64,000 bases of DNA from Rhodosorus marinus (GCA_029953675.1 JAMWBK010000005.1:1798001-1862000), one strand, 5' to 3'; shown: positions 12,252 through 24,779, numbered from the stretch's first letter. Notes: generated from the sequence alone by a model not told the origin. Translations and numbers: made by a program.

Positions 12252-14067
12252 ATGACTGCGTTTGTTTCGGGATTCAGTGGAGTGCGATTGAGGCAGTCGA
12301 AAGCTGCAAACACCTGTGGACGGAAGGGTGTCATTCGCGCTGTTGCGACTCCAGTTCAGGAGGTCACCCGCGATGTCAACAGAAACCCGCTGGCTGAGCG
12401 CCCCCCCTTCAATTTGGAGGCGGTTAAGAAGGCCATTCCCGCTCACCTGTGGGAAAAGAACCTGAACAAGTCCATCTGGTATCTTGTTAAAGATGCGGTT
12501 ATTGTGTTCGGGCTTGCCGCAGCAGCGGTCGCGATCAACAACCCTCTTGCCTGGTTGTTCTACTACTTTGCCCAGGGAACCATGATGTGGGCCCTATTTG
12601 TCGTGGTAAGGCTTCCACTCCGCGGGAATGTTGTCCCAGCATAGCATACAGCCCCATGATGGCCGGTTTGAGTGAGCTTCAATTCTGATACCAATGATGA
12701 ACGTTCTGTAGGGTCATGACGCTGGACATGGGAGCTTTTCCAACAACACAAAGTTGAACAATATTTTCGGCCACATTGCGCACGGATCAATTTTGGTTCC
12801 TTTCCACGGTGAGCAGCACGGAGATTTTCTTTCTTTTCTTTCTTTTCTTTCTTTGTTGTTCCGGGCAAGCTTGGAACGACTGCAACCCAAAAACCCCATT
12901 ATCATACTCCGCAAGTACTGAAGCTGCTGTCGTTTATCGACCAACACAGGATGGAGGATCAGCCACAGGACCCACCACGGAAACCATGGCCACATTGATA
13001 ACGATGAGAGCTGGTACCCAGTTTCAGAGTCGTACTACAACGAGAGCATGGACGCTCCGAGCAAGGCCGTAAGATACGAACTCCCCTTGGTGCTCATTGC
13101 GTACCAGATCTACTTGTTCCGTCGAACCCCCGGCAAGGAAGGATCACACTTTGACCCGTCCTGCAAGCTCTTCAAGCCGAGTGAGAGGAATATGATCCTG
13201 CAGAGCACAGCATCCTGCCTGGCGATGCTTGGAGTCTTGGCTGGAGTTGGAATGAAGTTTGGCTTCATGTTTGTGTTGAACACATATTTGATTCCGCACT
13301 TGATATTCTGCGCTTGGCTCGTAACCGTAACCTATTTACATCACACTGGTAAGGCCGTCCCTCTACGCAGTCTGCACTCGAGGACATCGTTGGGAGCTTT
13401 GGTTAGAACGCCCCTTTGTCCCTCCATACTACGTGAGTCTCTGACATCGTGAGATGCACTTCAAATAACAGATGCGTCAGTGCCGTGGTTCCGCGACGGA
13501 GAGTGGACATATTTGAGGGGAGCGCTCTCCACCCTTGATAAGGACTACGGAATCTTCAACAAGATTCATCATGGTATGTATCAAGTGCGGCCTGCAGCGA
13601 GCATTGTAATTTGAAACCTTGACTAAGCCGTTCTCATCTCCTTTCCTGCAGACATCGGAACACATGTTGTCCACCATATGTTCCCTCAAATGCCGCACTA
13701 CAATATCGTAGAAGCCACAGAGTATATCAAACCCGTGCTCGGAGAATATTACCAAAAGCCGGAGAGGTCCGGATTCCTCCCCTTCCACTTGGTTCGGGAT
13801 CTAATCAAGTACGTAAATGCCATCTTTATTGCGCGTGCCAGGCTTTTGTTCGCAAAGGGGTTTGCCCAAACCTAACCCATGCAACTCGCTCGACATGGCG
13901 TTGAGCCACTGAGCCGCCGCACAGCGTGATATGTTGTTCGACGAGTCTCGCGAAATGGGAGTCTTAACTTTTGGTCTGTTTCCTTACGGCTCGTGATGAA
14001 CAGGTCGCTCAGGGAGTGTCGCTTTGTTGATGACCAGGGCACCGTTGTTTTCTACAGAAACAAGTAG
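12252..14067 (+). CDS. Plastid omega-3 fatty acid desaturase
   Basis: Membrane di-iron desaturase that inserts the omega-3 double bond into plastid lipid acyl chains, using reduced ferredoxin in plastids. Six exons: 12252-12605, 12712-12808, 12950-13348, 13472-13573, 13652-13808, 14004-14067, giving 390 residues. All three histidine boxes are present: [19 protein letters not shown] and [13 protein letters not shown]. The text between them ([41 protein letters not shown]) matches plant FAD7/FAD8 and cyanobacterial DesB. At the segment after TYLHH the protein reads TDASVPW, like cyanobacterial enzymes, rather than the HGHEDKLPW of plants. The N-terminus [15 protein letters not shown] followed by basic residues is a likely plastid presequence. 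Omega-3 rather than omega-6 specificity is inferred from these matches. Confidence 0.94.
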
Positions 14068-14720
14068 ATGCCTTTTAGCCATAGGGCATTGTGTAGTTTA
14101 AACTCCTTGCTGTATATCCCCTAACAAACTAGCTTTGCAGGGTCGAAGTTGTACAGTCAGGAAGATAAAATGACTAGGTTTGATATTCTTACAAAGTGAG
14201 TTGCTGTTGTTGCTTTCCGACGCCCAGCATTGCCAGACAAGGATACTCAAAAGCCTAGGCTGCGGAGTTAATAAGGCCGGCTATGGTTCGCTCCGTCACT
14301 GTGTTTTTAGCCCACGTCCTAGTAATCCTCTAGTTTGGCAATGCGCTTGATTCTGACTCTTCCGTCTGCAATTTTCCATAGCAATAACTATAAGACGACA
14401 TCAAGCTGCTAACTACAAATGGGAAACCAACGGGGTCAGAGCGCTCCTTTAAACCCAACCGCGCCCTCAGCTGTGCATTCAAATATTGGTTTCATTCTAT
14501 TTCAGTGACCGGGCCGAGAGCGTGACGCAGATCCGGTCATTGTCAACATGACGCTTCGATGCGATAAGCTGACCACCAAGGAAAGCAGTCTGAGGGGACA
14601 TTCCGCTGCGTCCTGGCATCTAAGTGCAGACGGTAGAGTTTCTCCCACACCATAGCATTTTTTTTATCTTCTCTTTCAGTGAGCCGCACATTTATCAACC
14701 TTTGCTATACGCGCTCGCCA
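14068..14720. other. Convergent 3' spacer
   Basis: Between the desaturase stop (+) and the S1-protein stop (-). No gene or RNA recognised. Confidence 0.5.
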
Positions 14721-16517
14721 TTACTTTGTGGAGGCCTTTTCTAGAGCGATTTCAAACGCCGACTTGAAGGGGTTACTCGATGTCACAGCATCGTTCGCCT
14801 CATCCAACTGTTTCCTAGAAGCCGTCACCTTCGCTTCCGCTTCACCTGGTGGCTTCCACTCGACCATGGAAAGCGAAATTCTTCTCCTGCCCTGGTCTGC
14901 GTCAGTAATTCGGACCTCAATTTCATCTCCGACGGACAGGATCTGTGGGAGGGAGGATCCCATCGGTGAGTTCGAAAAACTGATCAACAAACGCAAAAAC
15001 TCAATTTGCTTTGGCTGAGGGTGGTGGACATACCGAGTCAACAGATTCCACACGGCTCTCGGAGAGCTCTGAGATGTGGACCATTCCGTCCGTGGGTCCG
15101 TTCACGTCCACAAAAGCTCCATAGTCCGTTACTGAAACCACCTTTCCGGCAACAAAGGTCTTCGGATCAAACTTGAACGCGTTCCAAGAGATTCTGTCGT
15201 CGCTTCCAGGCTTCTGCTGTTCAAAAACATGAAAATCAGAGAGGACTGATACTGAGAAGGAGTTCTAATACTGCATTGACACGGAAGTGCCGGATATTCT
15301 TAAATGAAATCCGAACGACGAATTTAAAAAACAGGAAACACCTTACCCTGGAAGAGCCCGACTTGCCGGCTTCGTCCGCTGGTTTCATGGAAAGCGAGAA
15401 CTCGTTCTTGTCCGCGTTCACTGCTATAATGCGAACCCTAACGTTATCCCCACTCTTCACGACGTCCTCCACGTTCTCAACGTAGTCAGATGAGAGCTGC
15501 GATACATGGACCAAACCTATCCAAGGTCCCACGGACGTGATGCGTTAGCTTGGCAAAAAAAAAAAAATCAGCTGTTTTCTAATGGATCGCGGGGTCGATC
15601 GCAGGGCCATCACATATTTGGCGACGGCAACCTCACCGTCAGTCGAGCAGCCCACATCCACAAAGGCACCGTACTTGGTGGTGCTCCTAATAACGCCATC
15701 CAGCTCCATGTCTACTTGTAAGTCAGAGATCTGGTATTTCACCTCCTTCCTTGCGCGGCCGCGGCCTCTACCCCTCGCCTTCGTCGGAGAGGAATCTGAA
15801 CTCTGCTCTTCCTCAGCCGCGATCTCGTCAACCACAGTCTCTTCTACCTCAACTGCCTCAGCAACTGCTTCCGGTGCTTCTACTGCCTCAGCAACTGATT
15901 CCGGTGCTTCTACTGCCTCAGCAACTGATTCCGGTGCTTCTACTGCCTCAGCAACTGCTTCCGGTGCTTCTACTGCCTCAGCAACTGCTTCCGGTGCTTC
16001 TACTGCCTCAGCAACTGCTTCCGGTGCTTCTACTGCCTCAACAACTGCTTCCGGTGCTTCCACTGCCTCCTCAACTGCTTCTGGTTCTTCAGCTTCTGGT
16101 GCTTTCGCGGTGTCTGGGGCGTCCTGGCACATAAACAGCCGGGCGCCGTGGCGGCTGAGCTGGGCAGACTGCCACGACAAGCTAGATGGCGACTAATCCA
16201 CAAGAAACCGCATTTCGATAAGACCATTGTAATTCGAAGATTTCACAATGCAACAGACTCAACGCTTGATGTCCACTGAAGATCTCAGTTTGAGCCCCCC
16301 GCTGCGGACGATTCTGCACATCAGAAAAAGAGCCCACCTCTAATACCCAAAGAAGGCCGGCCGAACATGGCCAGCCCGAGAGAGATCGGAAGAACGCAAT
16401 CTACAAAACAAAAACACAAGAAAATGGGGGAGCGAAAGGAGATATCCGTACCTTCGCCGTAAGAGGGCCTATTCTATGCCCTGCAAGTCCCACAACAAAC
16501 CCAAGTTTGCTCTCCAT
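14721..16517 (-). CDS. Plastid protein with two S1 RNA-binding domains
   Basis: Five exons on the minus strand: 16452-16517, 15637-16192, 15347-15516, 15034-15216 and 14721-14942, giving about 398 residues. S1 domain 1 starts at MELDGVIRSTTKYGAFVDVG and ends in FSLSMKP; S1 domain 2 starts at AGKVVSVTDYGAFVDVNG and ends in ISLSMVEW. Before them is an acidic tract of eight or so EAPEAVAEAV decapeptides, then a basic GRGRGRARK patch. Exon 1 encodes MESKLGFVVGLAGHRIG, a plastid-type presequence; an upstream stop shows that the main exon cannot be the start. Exon 1 is inferred from a good ATG and GTACGG donor; an extra small exon near 16330-16395 is possible. The layout recalls the S1 part of algal PSRP-7/EF-Ts polyproteins, but no EF-Ts domain follows. 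A role in plastid translation or RNA binding is inferred. Confidence 0.82.
15853..16072. repeat. 30-bp coding tandem repeat
   Basis: About seven copies of a 30-bp unit (GCCTCAGCAACTGMTTCCGG plus GTGCTTCTACT on the + strand) encode the acidic decapeptide repeat of the S1 protein on the minus strand. Copies differ at one or two sites (gcttcc/gattcc), so copy number is probably variable among strains. Confidence 0.92.
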
Positions 16518-17360
16518 CACGAAATAAAACCTTCCCTAAAAAAAAAAAACACCAAACCAAACTCTCTCCCAAAAACTACCAAACTCAATGAGGCGAAAAT
16601 CAAATCGACCTCTCTACGTCTCAAAAAAAAAAAATCGGTCTCTTACTGAAACACCCCACACTCACACATGCAATCCCAACACACACCCAACATACCCAAC
16701 CGCCCCATCTCCATCTCCTTTCCCCCTAACAACAAGAAAAATTTCTCCAACAAAATCACACCGCCCCCAAACCCCCCAAAAATGAAAACCCTTCAGAAGC
16801 GGACCAAAAACAAGAAAAATCGTCTTTTTCACGGCCATTTAACATCATGGGGCCGTCAATTTTCCTTTTAAAAAAACTTTTAAGCCGAATATCACGTCGA
16901 AAGCGAGCTCGCGGAATGTAAAACCATACCTGTCCCCCTCCCACCCCCCGTTCAGAAACCTCCTCTCCTCGTTAGGTCGTTTTAGATTACCCCTGATCTT
17001 GGTTTCATGCTTTCTCAAATATATGTACAAAAATATTGAAAGTATTTTGTTCTGATTTAAGAAAACAGGTTTTGAGGGGGAGTATTGGATGTTTGGGTTG
17101 ACGATTTATATGGGGGGTACATAAGATTTGACGGATTTCGCATGGGTCGTCGTTATCCGTTTTTTTTTGGTATTCGTGATATGTTTTTAACTAAGATTCA
17201 TTAAGACATCATTAGATGACTGAAAACAGTCATTTTCTTAGATTTTTTTTTTTCGGGGGGGGAGGGGGGTGTTGACGGCGGGTGTTTTCAGCATGGTTTT
17301 TGAAAGATGTTCTGTTCTTCGTTTTTGGGTTTTCAAGTGTCAGTCGGGATGAGATTGAGA
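16518..17360. other. Upstream region of the S1 gene
   Basis: A-rich on the + strand to about 16900, then G-runs near 17260. No gene recognised. It should contain the S1-protein promoter. Confidence 0.45.
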
Positions 17361-18560
17361 GTTCATCTCAGTTTGGTGCTGTGTTGGGAGTATTTCGATT
17401 TACCACCCAGAGCGCCCGCAGGGAAGATTTAGTAACTATTACCTTTCCCGGTGCCACCCGCGCGCGTATCGGAGAAGCAACTGATGAGTCAAGTCCTCTA
17501 AAGGATTGATCCTGGAGAAGTTTCAGCTCCAGGTAGAGCGTCAACGGATGTCCGAGCAGAGTTCTGTATGGATACGTGAAAGAATTTAGCTCTTGGCGCT
17601 CGTATCCAGGCGGAAGCACTTGCAGAGGACTGGCGGAGGACTCCTGCTGCGAGCTTTGACACGAAGCGCTCGCCTTACAACACGTTTGATATGGTCGATG
17701 ATTTTTTTTGTGTCATCATCGACACCATTGTTGGAAAAAAGTAAACACGTCTGTAGCTCCAATATTCAACAGAGACCGTGTCAAGGCTTGTGCGGGCTCT
17801 TGAGAAAGGATTGAATAGACAACGCAGGGACAAACACCTCTGCCAAGCCGCTTGAATGGTAGAGTTCGGGGAAAGACACGCTTATCGATCCTCAAGGTTA
17901 TTTAGATCTAGTGCTCCTCAGTGGATAGCTTACCATCTCCACACTAGTACCCTAGTACCTCTTCCCTCGCACTCTGGCGTAGCGCATAACTCCAAAGCCT
18001 TTTGTTCGTAACCCCAAAGACAGAGCGCTCTTTCTGATTGGTTCACCGTTGGGGCGAATATTTGTGTAACACGCGTCCCGCTCGTTTTTCTATTTTTTTT
18101 ATATGGCGCTTTGCAGGTCAGAGTTCACAGAATCCGACGGACGTACCTATGAACAAATCAGCGACGACCATATCATCGGGTACAACCAATGGATCAATAT
18201 GAAAACCGAATTGTTGAATTAGTACTCGACACGTGTCATTCGTATGTTTTTCTACCAGCCACAGGAATTTAGAACAGGTTCCGGTCCGTGTTCCCCAGAT
18301 CAGCGCTGACCGGTGGGCGCGTATGAAAATATTTCCATAATTCTATGGCTGAAACATTACCCTTTTGAGGTGAGTCGCGGGCGGAGCATGAGCAGGGGAT
18401 TTCGAAGGGGTCTCAGAAGCTCTCGGTTGGAGTAAGAAACGTCCGTCACTCCTCTAAGCCATGTTCGGTCCCACTCCTCATTTGGAAAATTTTGTTGATC
18501 TGTTTGTCCTTCGACATGGCAGAACATGTTTGACATCGCCCGATCGTCGTCCATCTCGAC
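17360..18560 (-). CDS. Unresolved, spliced-looking coding region
   Basis: Several short minus-strand open segments are protein-like and end at good GT donors: about 18361-18550 (then GTAATG), 18147-18305 (LIWGTRTGTCSKFLWLVEK onward, then GTACGT), 17959-18033 (then GTACTA), and about 17458-17720 (LPPGYERQELNSF onward, then GTAATA). Phases could not be reconciled into one protein and I do not recognise a family. One segment is also open on the + strand, where an exon at 18117-18222 follows a strong pyrimidine tract and CAG and ends in a stop, so a + strand gene is the alternative. Treat this as a probable gene of unknown structure, or a decayed one. Confidence 0.25.
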
Positions 18561-19349
18561 CAAGACACCCCCCGCCAGCGGAAGACCCGCGTTCAGAGTG
18601 CCTCAAAAAAGTCTGCTGAATCCCATGCAAAAGAAGAAGCCCTTTTTTTCCAGGAGACCTAAACTATTTATATGTACTACTAAAACTTTTATTCATATAG
18701 CACAATAAATGTGAGCATACTCATAAATATAACCTTAACACGGATATATTATCGAAAGTTCATTGGAAGATGTGAAGATCTAAGAATTTATTCTCCAAAA
18801 CTACTGTACAAAACAAAAATATTTCAATAGTAAGTTGACAAGATCCGACCAGGATAAGAAAACTACAAAAAAACACTCAAATCCGGAGATTAATATGATT
18901 GCCTTAGTTGACCCAAAGTTTAGAAATAATCCATGATTTGAGATAGTATATAGCCCTCTAGTGTTCTTGTTTGGATTCGGATATTTTCAGGGCTTGGTAT
19001 AATATCAGGATTTTTTCGCGAAGTAGCGGTTTATGAAGAAAAAGATAGCTAAATCTGACATTAGAGAATGAATTATTACCCCCCCTCGACGCTTACGGTC
19101 TGACGTTCATTCTCAAATTATTCTCAAAGCCATTAAACCCAGTGGAAGTAGTCGCTGCTGTTTGAAGGTCTGTTTCTTGTGTTTTCTGGTAAGGCGGGTT
19201 TTTGGGCATGTATGTATATAAAATCGTATTAGAGCGTTCGAGCGGGGTGAGGAGGGCGTGGGTGAGTCTTGGTGCTGAAGGGTAAGATACATGTGTTTGC
19301 TCTGATTTTGGGGTTATTGGAGAAGCTGCTTTAAGGACATATAAACATC
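18561..19349. other. AT-rich spacer upstream of ATP sulfurylase
   Basis: Markedly AT-rich between about 18660 and 19080 compared with neighbouring genes. No coding signal. It should include the ATP sulfurylase promoter. Confidence 0.5.
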
Positions 19350-21377
19350 ATGGGTGTTGGATTTGTTTCCGCTGCTGCGGGATCTGCCGGTGTGAGCCTG
19401 CGGCCTTCGACCTGCGCCAAGTCGAGCCTGTTTGGCTCCAACTTGGTGCACCGACAAGGGATCCGTGCTGTAAGAAGTTCTGTCTGCATGACTGCGACTG
19501 CAGAATCCACTACCTCGGTGAGTGTATGGGTTGTGCCCGAATGCATCAGTGAAGAGAATGCCGAGTAGCCCTTGCGCTCGTTTCTCGCGCTGGACTTCCC
19601 ACTGCAGAGCACGTGGGATTGCATCGTAGTACGTTGCGTGTTCTTTGAACCTTACTGTGCGTTGTCTGTGCCGCTTGTTGTAGAAGTCGGCAGCCGTAGA
19701 GGACCTCTTTATTCCAGAGGACCAGGTCGCTTCCAGAAGAGAAGAAGCTGACTCATTGTACAAGGTGAGCTATTGAACGCACTTCAAAGCCGTGGTTTTA
19801 TGGTTTGCAGATCTTAAGGATTGTGTCTTCGTCTCTACGTCTCAATGCTGTAGATCCATATTACGGAAGTTGACCATCAATGGGTACATGTCCTTTCAGA
19901 GGGATGGGCCTCGCCGGTCAAGGGCTTCATGAGAGAAGACGAGTACGTGCAGGTGTTGCACTTCAACAGCATCAGGCAGGAAGATGGGACCGTAACGAAC
20001 ATGTCTGTGCCCATTGTTTTGGCTATCAATGATGATGACAAGGTATGATCTAGCTTTTTGTTAAGATTGCTGTTCTTTGCTTGTCCTCATGGGTTTACAT
20101 GTTGAATGTGAGGTGCCGATCGTGAAACACATCATTGCTTACTGGTTAAGTGAAGAAGTTGCTTGAACATATTGGATGCGACCATGCCAGGCGTCGCTTG
20201 CGGTAGATTAGAGCTGTGACTGACGTCCGTACTACGCTCGTCCTGAAATATCTAGGCTGAGATTGAGAAGACTGGGAAGGTTGCTCTTCGGTCTCCCAGT
20301 GGCGATGTCATCGCGATAATGCGCAACTGCGAGATTTTCTGGCACAACAAGGAGGAGCGGGCGGCGCGTTCGTTCGGCGTTACCGATGGAAGGCACCCGT
20401 ACATCGACGAGATTTACTCCGGTGGAGACTGGCTTGTTGGCGGTGACCTGGAAGTATGCCAGCGGAATCGTTCCTGAGATTGCCATACTTAGGTCTTTTT
20501 TGCAATGTGCTGAGGGTGCCATCGCATTATTCCTTGCTAGGTGTTCGACCGTATCCGCTATGAAGACGGCTTGGACGATTATCGTCTTACGCCTGCAGAA
20601 CTCAAAGCTGAGTTCGAGAAACGGGGTGCGGATACTGTATTTGTCTTCCAACTTCGCAACCCCATTCATAACGGTCACGCGCTTCTGATGACTTCCTGCC
20701 GTGAGCACCTGCTGGAGATGGGCTACAAGAACCCGATCCTTCTCGTTCATCAGATAGGTGGAAAGGTTAAGGCAGACGATATTCCGCTGAAGGAAAGAAT
20801 TATGCAGAACCAGGCTGTCTTGGAGGAGGGCGTTTTAGACCCAAAGACAACTATTGTCGGAATTTTCCCGAGCCCGATGCTGTACGGAGGACCCACGGAG
20901 GTCCAATGGCATGCCAAGGCCAGAATGAACGCCGGATGTGAGTACTACATTGTTGGTCGCGATCCGGCTGGGATGAAGCATCCCAACGGGGAGAGGGATT
21001 TGTATGATGCATGGCACGGGAAGAAGGTACGTGCATGCACTTTTGAGAGTCCAACGTGTTGGCCCGGGTTTTGCTCTGTACTACCAGTGTACGGTGATCA
21101 ACCATCTAACGACTTTGCTTCTGGTTAGGTTCTCGGCACTGCACCGGGGTTGGAGAAGTTGAATATCCTTCCATTCCGAGTTGCCGCATATGACAAGACC
21201 ATTGGGCGCATGGCCTTCTTTGATCCGTCTCGTGCGGACGATTTCATGTTTATCTCCGGAACCAAGATGCGAGGCTATGCATCGCGTGGAGAAACTCCTC
21301 CAGACGGTTTCATGGCCCCTGCAGCGTGGAAGATACTTGTGGACTACTACTCCAACGTCCGTAGCTACGACATCTAA
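19350..21377 (+). CDS. ATP sulfurylase (sulfate adenylyltransferase), plastid form
   Basis: Activates sulfate to adenosine 5'-phosphosulfate, the first step of sulfate assimilation. Six exons: 19350-19517, 19684-19764, 19854-20042, 20256-20453, 20541-21026, 21129-21377, all joined in phase 0, giving 456 residues. Characteristic stretches are [34 protein letters not shown] (the HxGH nucleotide-binding motif), [28 protein letters not shown] and FISGTKMR. There is no APS-kinase domain, so it is the plant/algal monofunctional type. The N-terminus [11 protein letters not shown] followed by Ser/Arg-rich sequence to about residue 50 is a likely plastid presequence. All six joins fall between conserved residues. 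Confidence 0.96.
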
Positions 21378-23005
21378 CTGAAAAAGTGCCAATTCAATGA
21401 TTTAGCGTTACCGAAAGTTCAGTGAGTGTTGGGAACGTCCTGAAAGAAACGCACGCGCTTGCCGAATAAGTATTATTTCTCACCGTGCCCAGCTAGATGG
21501 GGGCCGGATTAGATGCATGACGGAAGTCGGAGGACAGGTCGATTAGATCTGGTACTTCGTTTTCGCTTAAGTATGTGTAAAAAAAGAACACAACTGGAGA
21601 ACCAATGCCTTCCATTTTCTTTGATCTGCTCGTGCGCGAGTAAAAGAGAACAGACTAAGCAACACCCCCACGGTAGCCTTTCAAGGGCACGAAACCCTTG
21701 GATAATCCTCAGCACAGGACGAGCAGCCTTGGCTGATGCTCGCTCTTCTGTATCCTAGCGAGCCCCAACCACTAGCACACTGTCAGCATGTAGTGTGGAC
21801 CGACCCCGGACGCTTTAGTTTGCGCACAAGACTTGGTAGCCGAGAACTACGAGGGAGAGGTAGGGACGATGGCACTGGACGGGACTGAGGTGAGGTTTCA
21901 GGACGCGTATACTTGAAACTGTCGGAGATGAATCTAACCTCTACGAGGAAAGGGTTCGTGTGAGAGGTTGCGAAGTTCAGTGGAGGGACGAATGCTTGGA
22001 CTTCAATATACCCTGAAGCACAAAAAACGGTGACAAATCCCTCAAATCCGCAAGCAAGGGATGGAGGGGGCAACGGGGGGTATGCAAAGTTCCGCACGAA
22101 CTTTCATCAGATCTCGATCTCACGTATTTCCTCAAAACGACGAGAAAAGAAGTACCATACATATTTCCTGACCTAAACCGAGAAGTGATTTTACCCCTGT
22201 TTCCCTCCTGAGACCCATCTAATCCATCAAAGACTCACCTCTTTCCCCCCCCCCATTGGACGTATTATGAGGACTCCCATAAAAATAAAAAATAACGGGT
22301 AAAACTACAGTACTATTTAGGTAGTAGTGAACTGTACTAACCAACTTTCCTTCAACCAGTTGTGGATTTTGCCTAATCTAAGATATCCATAATGCGAGAA
22401 GAACCAGAAGACTTTCTTATGAAAACAAAAAAGAAGAAAACTTGAGGTTGTGATCCTTTTTTTTTTGCCAGTGGATTTCGATGAGTTCCGAAAGAGATCG
22501 ACCGGTTACTATTGGTCGTGGGTTGCATTGTGTGGACCTGATTGATCTCTTCAGCTAAATATTAAAATGAGATTCCAGGGGCATATTAAATTGTATAACT
22601 CTTGTAAATTATTAATTATTAATAAATAATTAAGGGGTATTGGAGATTAACTTAGCCATGTGCTAGGTCTGAGAGGCAAAAAGGGGGGGGGGTTGGGGTT
22701 GGATTTTAGGAAATAAGAGGTAGAGGAACTTTTTGGGGGGTAAGATTTACGTTGATATTTGTTCGGGGCTTTCTTTTTTGGATCTCATTGTTTTTAGGGT
22801 GAAAATCGAGGTTTTGTGTTGGGAATGTTGGATTTTTGTTGGTTTTGCAAGGTTTTTGCGGGTTGTGGGGAGGGTGAAGGTAGACTGCATGATGTATTGT
22901 TTGGGAAGGATATAGAACGAAGGCGGTACGTGTGAGAGGGGCTTGATCGCACTTTTTTTTTTTGCTTCTGGTGTGTGTGTGTGTTTGTGGAGAAGGGAAG
23001 AAAAG
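21378..23005. other. Intergenic region
   Basis: Between ATP sulfurylase and FNR, both +. It holds an AT-only stretch at about 22605-22635, poly-C at about 22245 and poly-G at about 22685, then the FNR upstream region with a GT microsatellite at about 22970-22985. No gene recognised. Confidence 0.5.
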
Positions 23006-24286
23006 ATGTCGGCCTTTGTTGGAGGATTGAGCGTTGTCGCCAAGCCCGCGACGAGGACGTGTGATTTCCATGGGAGCAAGCTCAGGGTAGGTACCTCCTT
23101 GGCCTCCTTCTCAACCGTTTTACCCTTTTGCCGCGGCGAAACTGCGAGCGAAGGCTTTTCGAGTTTGCTGGGCTATCGATCAAGCGTCGCGAGTATGACC
23201 TAATGACATCTCCTTCTTTGATGGGATCTTCACCCCGCATCTAACAGGTCGCTGGCACTGCATCTCGCGCATCAACCGTCATGATGGGGGCGAAGGAAGG
23301 TGTGCCTCTGAACACCTACCGTCCGCAGGCTCCGTACGAGGCGACTGTGCTCTACAACTCGAGGATTGTCGGAGACGATGCGCCTGGAGAGACCATGCAT
23401 ATGGCTTTCAACACCGACGGTAGGATTGCCTAGTACGACTGTGTCCGGGTTGTTTTGGGTTTTAGGTGACAAGCTTGGAGAGTCCGAAGGAAAGATATTG
23501 AAATCTGCTTGCGAACATCGTCCGTCCCCATGAGCAGGAAACCTCGCCTACCTTGAGGGTCAGTCTATCGGTGTTATTCCGCCTGGTATTGATAAGAGGG
23601 GCAAGCCCGAGAGGCTGAGGCTGTACTCTATCGCGTCTACTCAGCACGGTGACTTTGGCGACGACAGGACTGTGTCGTTGTGTGTGAAGAGGCTCGTATA
23701 CACCAACGAGGATGGTGAAGAAGTGAAGGGTGTTTGCTCCAACTTCCTTTGCGATCTGAAGCCCGGAGACAAGGTTAATCTCACGGGCCCTGTGGGAACT
23801 GCTATGCTGATGCCTGAAGATCCCAATGCAACGATCATCATGCTGGGTACCGGAACTGGGGTTGCTCCGTTCCGTGCTTATATTAGGCGTGCTTTCGCAG
23901 AGAAGAATCCGAACTACAAGTTCAACGGGCTCATGTGGCTCTTCCTTGGAGTGCCCACGTCCTCCACTCTCCTCTACAAATCGGAGTTTGAGCAGTTCGC
24001 CAAAGAGTTCCCCGATAACTTTCGAGTCGACTATGCCGTGTCTCGTGAGCAGACTGATGCCAAGGGACGGAAGATGTACCTGCAGTACAGAATGGCCGAC
24101 TACGCTGAGGAGCTGAAGGAGCTCTTCAAGAAGCCGAACACGTACGTCTACATGTGCGGTCTCCGCGGTATGGAACCGGGTATCGATGAGCTCATGACTG
24201 ACCTCTTTGAAAAGGACGGCATGGACTGGGTTGACTATCGTAAGCAGATGAAGAAGGATAAGCGATGGGAGGTTGAGACCTACTAG
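23006..24286 (+). CDS. petH: Ferredoxin-NADP+ reductase, plastid
   Basis: Transfers electrons from photosystem I-reduced ferredoxin to NADP+. Three exons: 23006-23086, 23248-23419 and 23538-24286, giving 333 residues. FAD-binding signature [12 protein letters not shown]-binding [28 protein letters not shown] and a C-terminal Tyr (WEVETY) are all present. The presequence starts [19 protein letters not shown] and the mature part probably begins near [11 protein letters not shown]. There is no N-terminal CpcD-like phycobilisome-linker domain as found in cyanobacterial FNR. Intron 1 lies inside the presequence. Identification is very secure; the gene symbol follows cyanobacterial/algal usage. Confidence 0.96.
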
Positions 24287-24779
24287 ATCCTCTGTAGCCG
24301 GTGAGGCCTCGTTTCAGGGACGTCGACGCGCCCTTGATATCTTCTGCGCGTTTAATTCTAGGCTGATCCGAGCTGCCTCGGGCACATCTGTGCTCAGCCC
24401 AAAGGTGCAGATATCTCACCCGTCCGACTCTGTTGTTAACTCTCTTCAAATAAAATTTACAGCTGATGGACTAGAAACCATCCATCCCGTGAGTAATCTG
24501 CTCTTTGTGTATTAGCTTGGTACCACCCAGCCACTTTCGTATAATGCGACCGCCCCTCATGAGATACCCATCCTCGACCGTTCTGGATTCCAGTACCACG
24601 CCCCGTTTCCATGTGATTGTCGGGATGTCATCACTAGTAGTTTAATAAAACGTCTAACCTTCTATACAAAAATAAGTCCACGTACTTCACCAAAAAAAAT
24701 AGAATCCTGTCGTCCTGCCCGCCTTGTGAAGCTGTGTCAAAACACTCTCGCTCATGCGCTGAAGTTGATTTCACTTCCC
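24287..24779. other. Convergent 3' spacer
   Basis: 3' regions of FNR (+) and the MYB gene (-). AATAAA-like sequences occur near 24450 and 24642. Nothing else seen. Confidence 0.5.

Noticed and set aside
15582-16196. + strand Ser/Ala/Thr-rich frame
   Set aside because: Antisense of the 30-bp repeats of the S1 gene.
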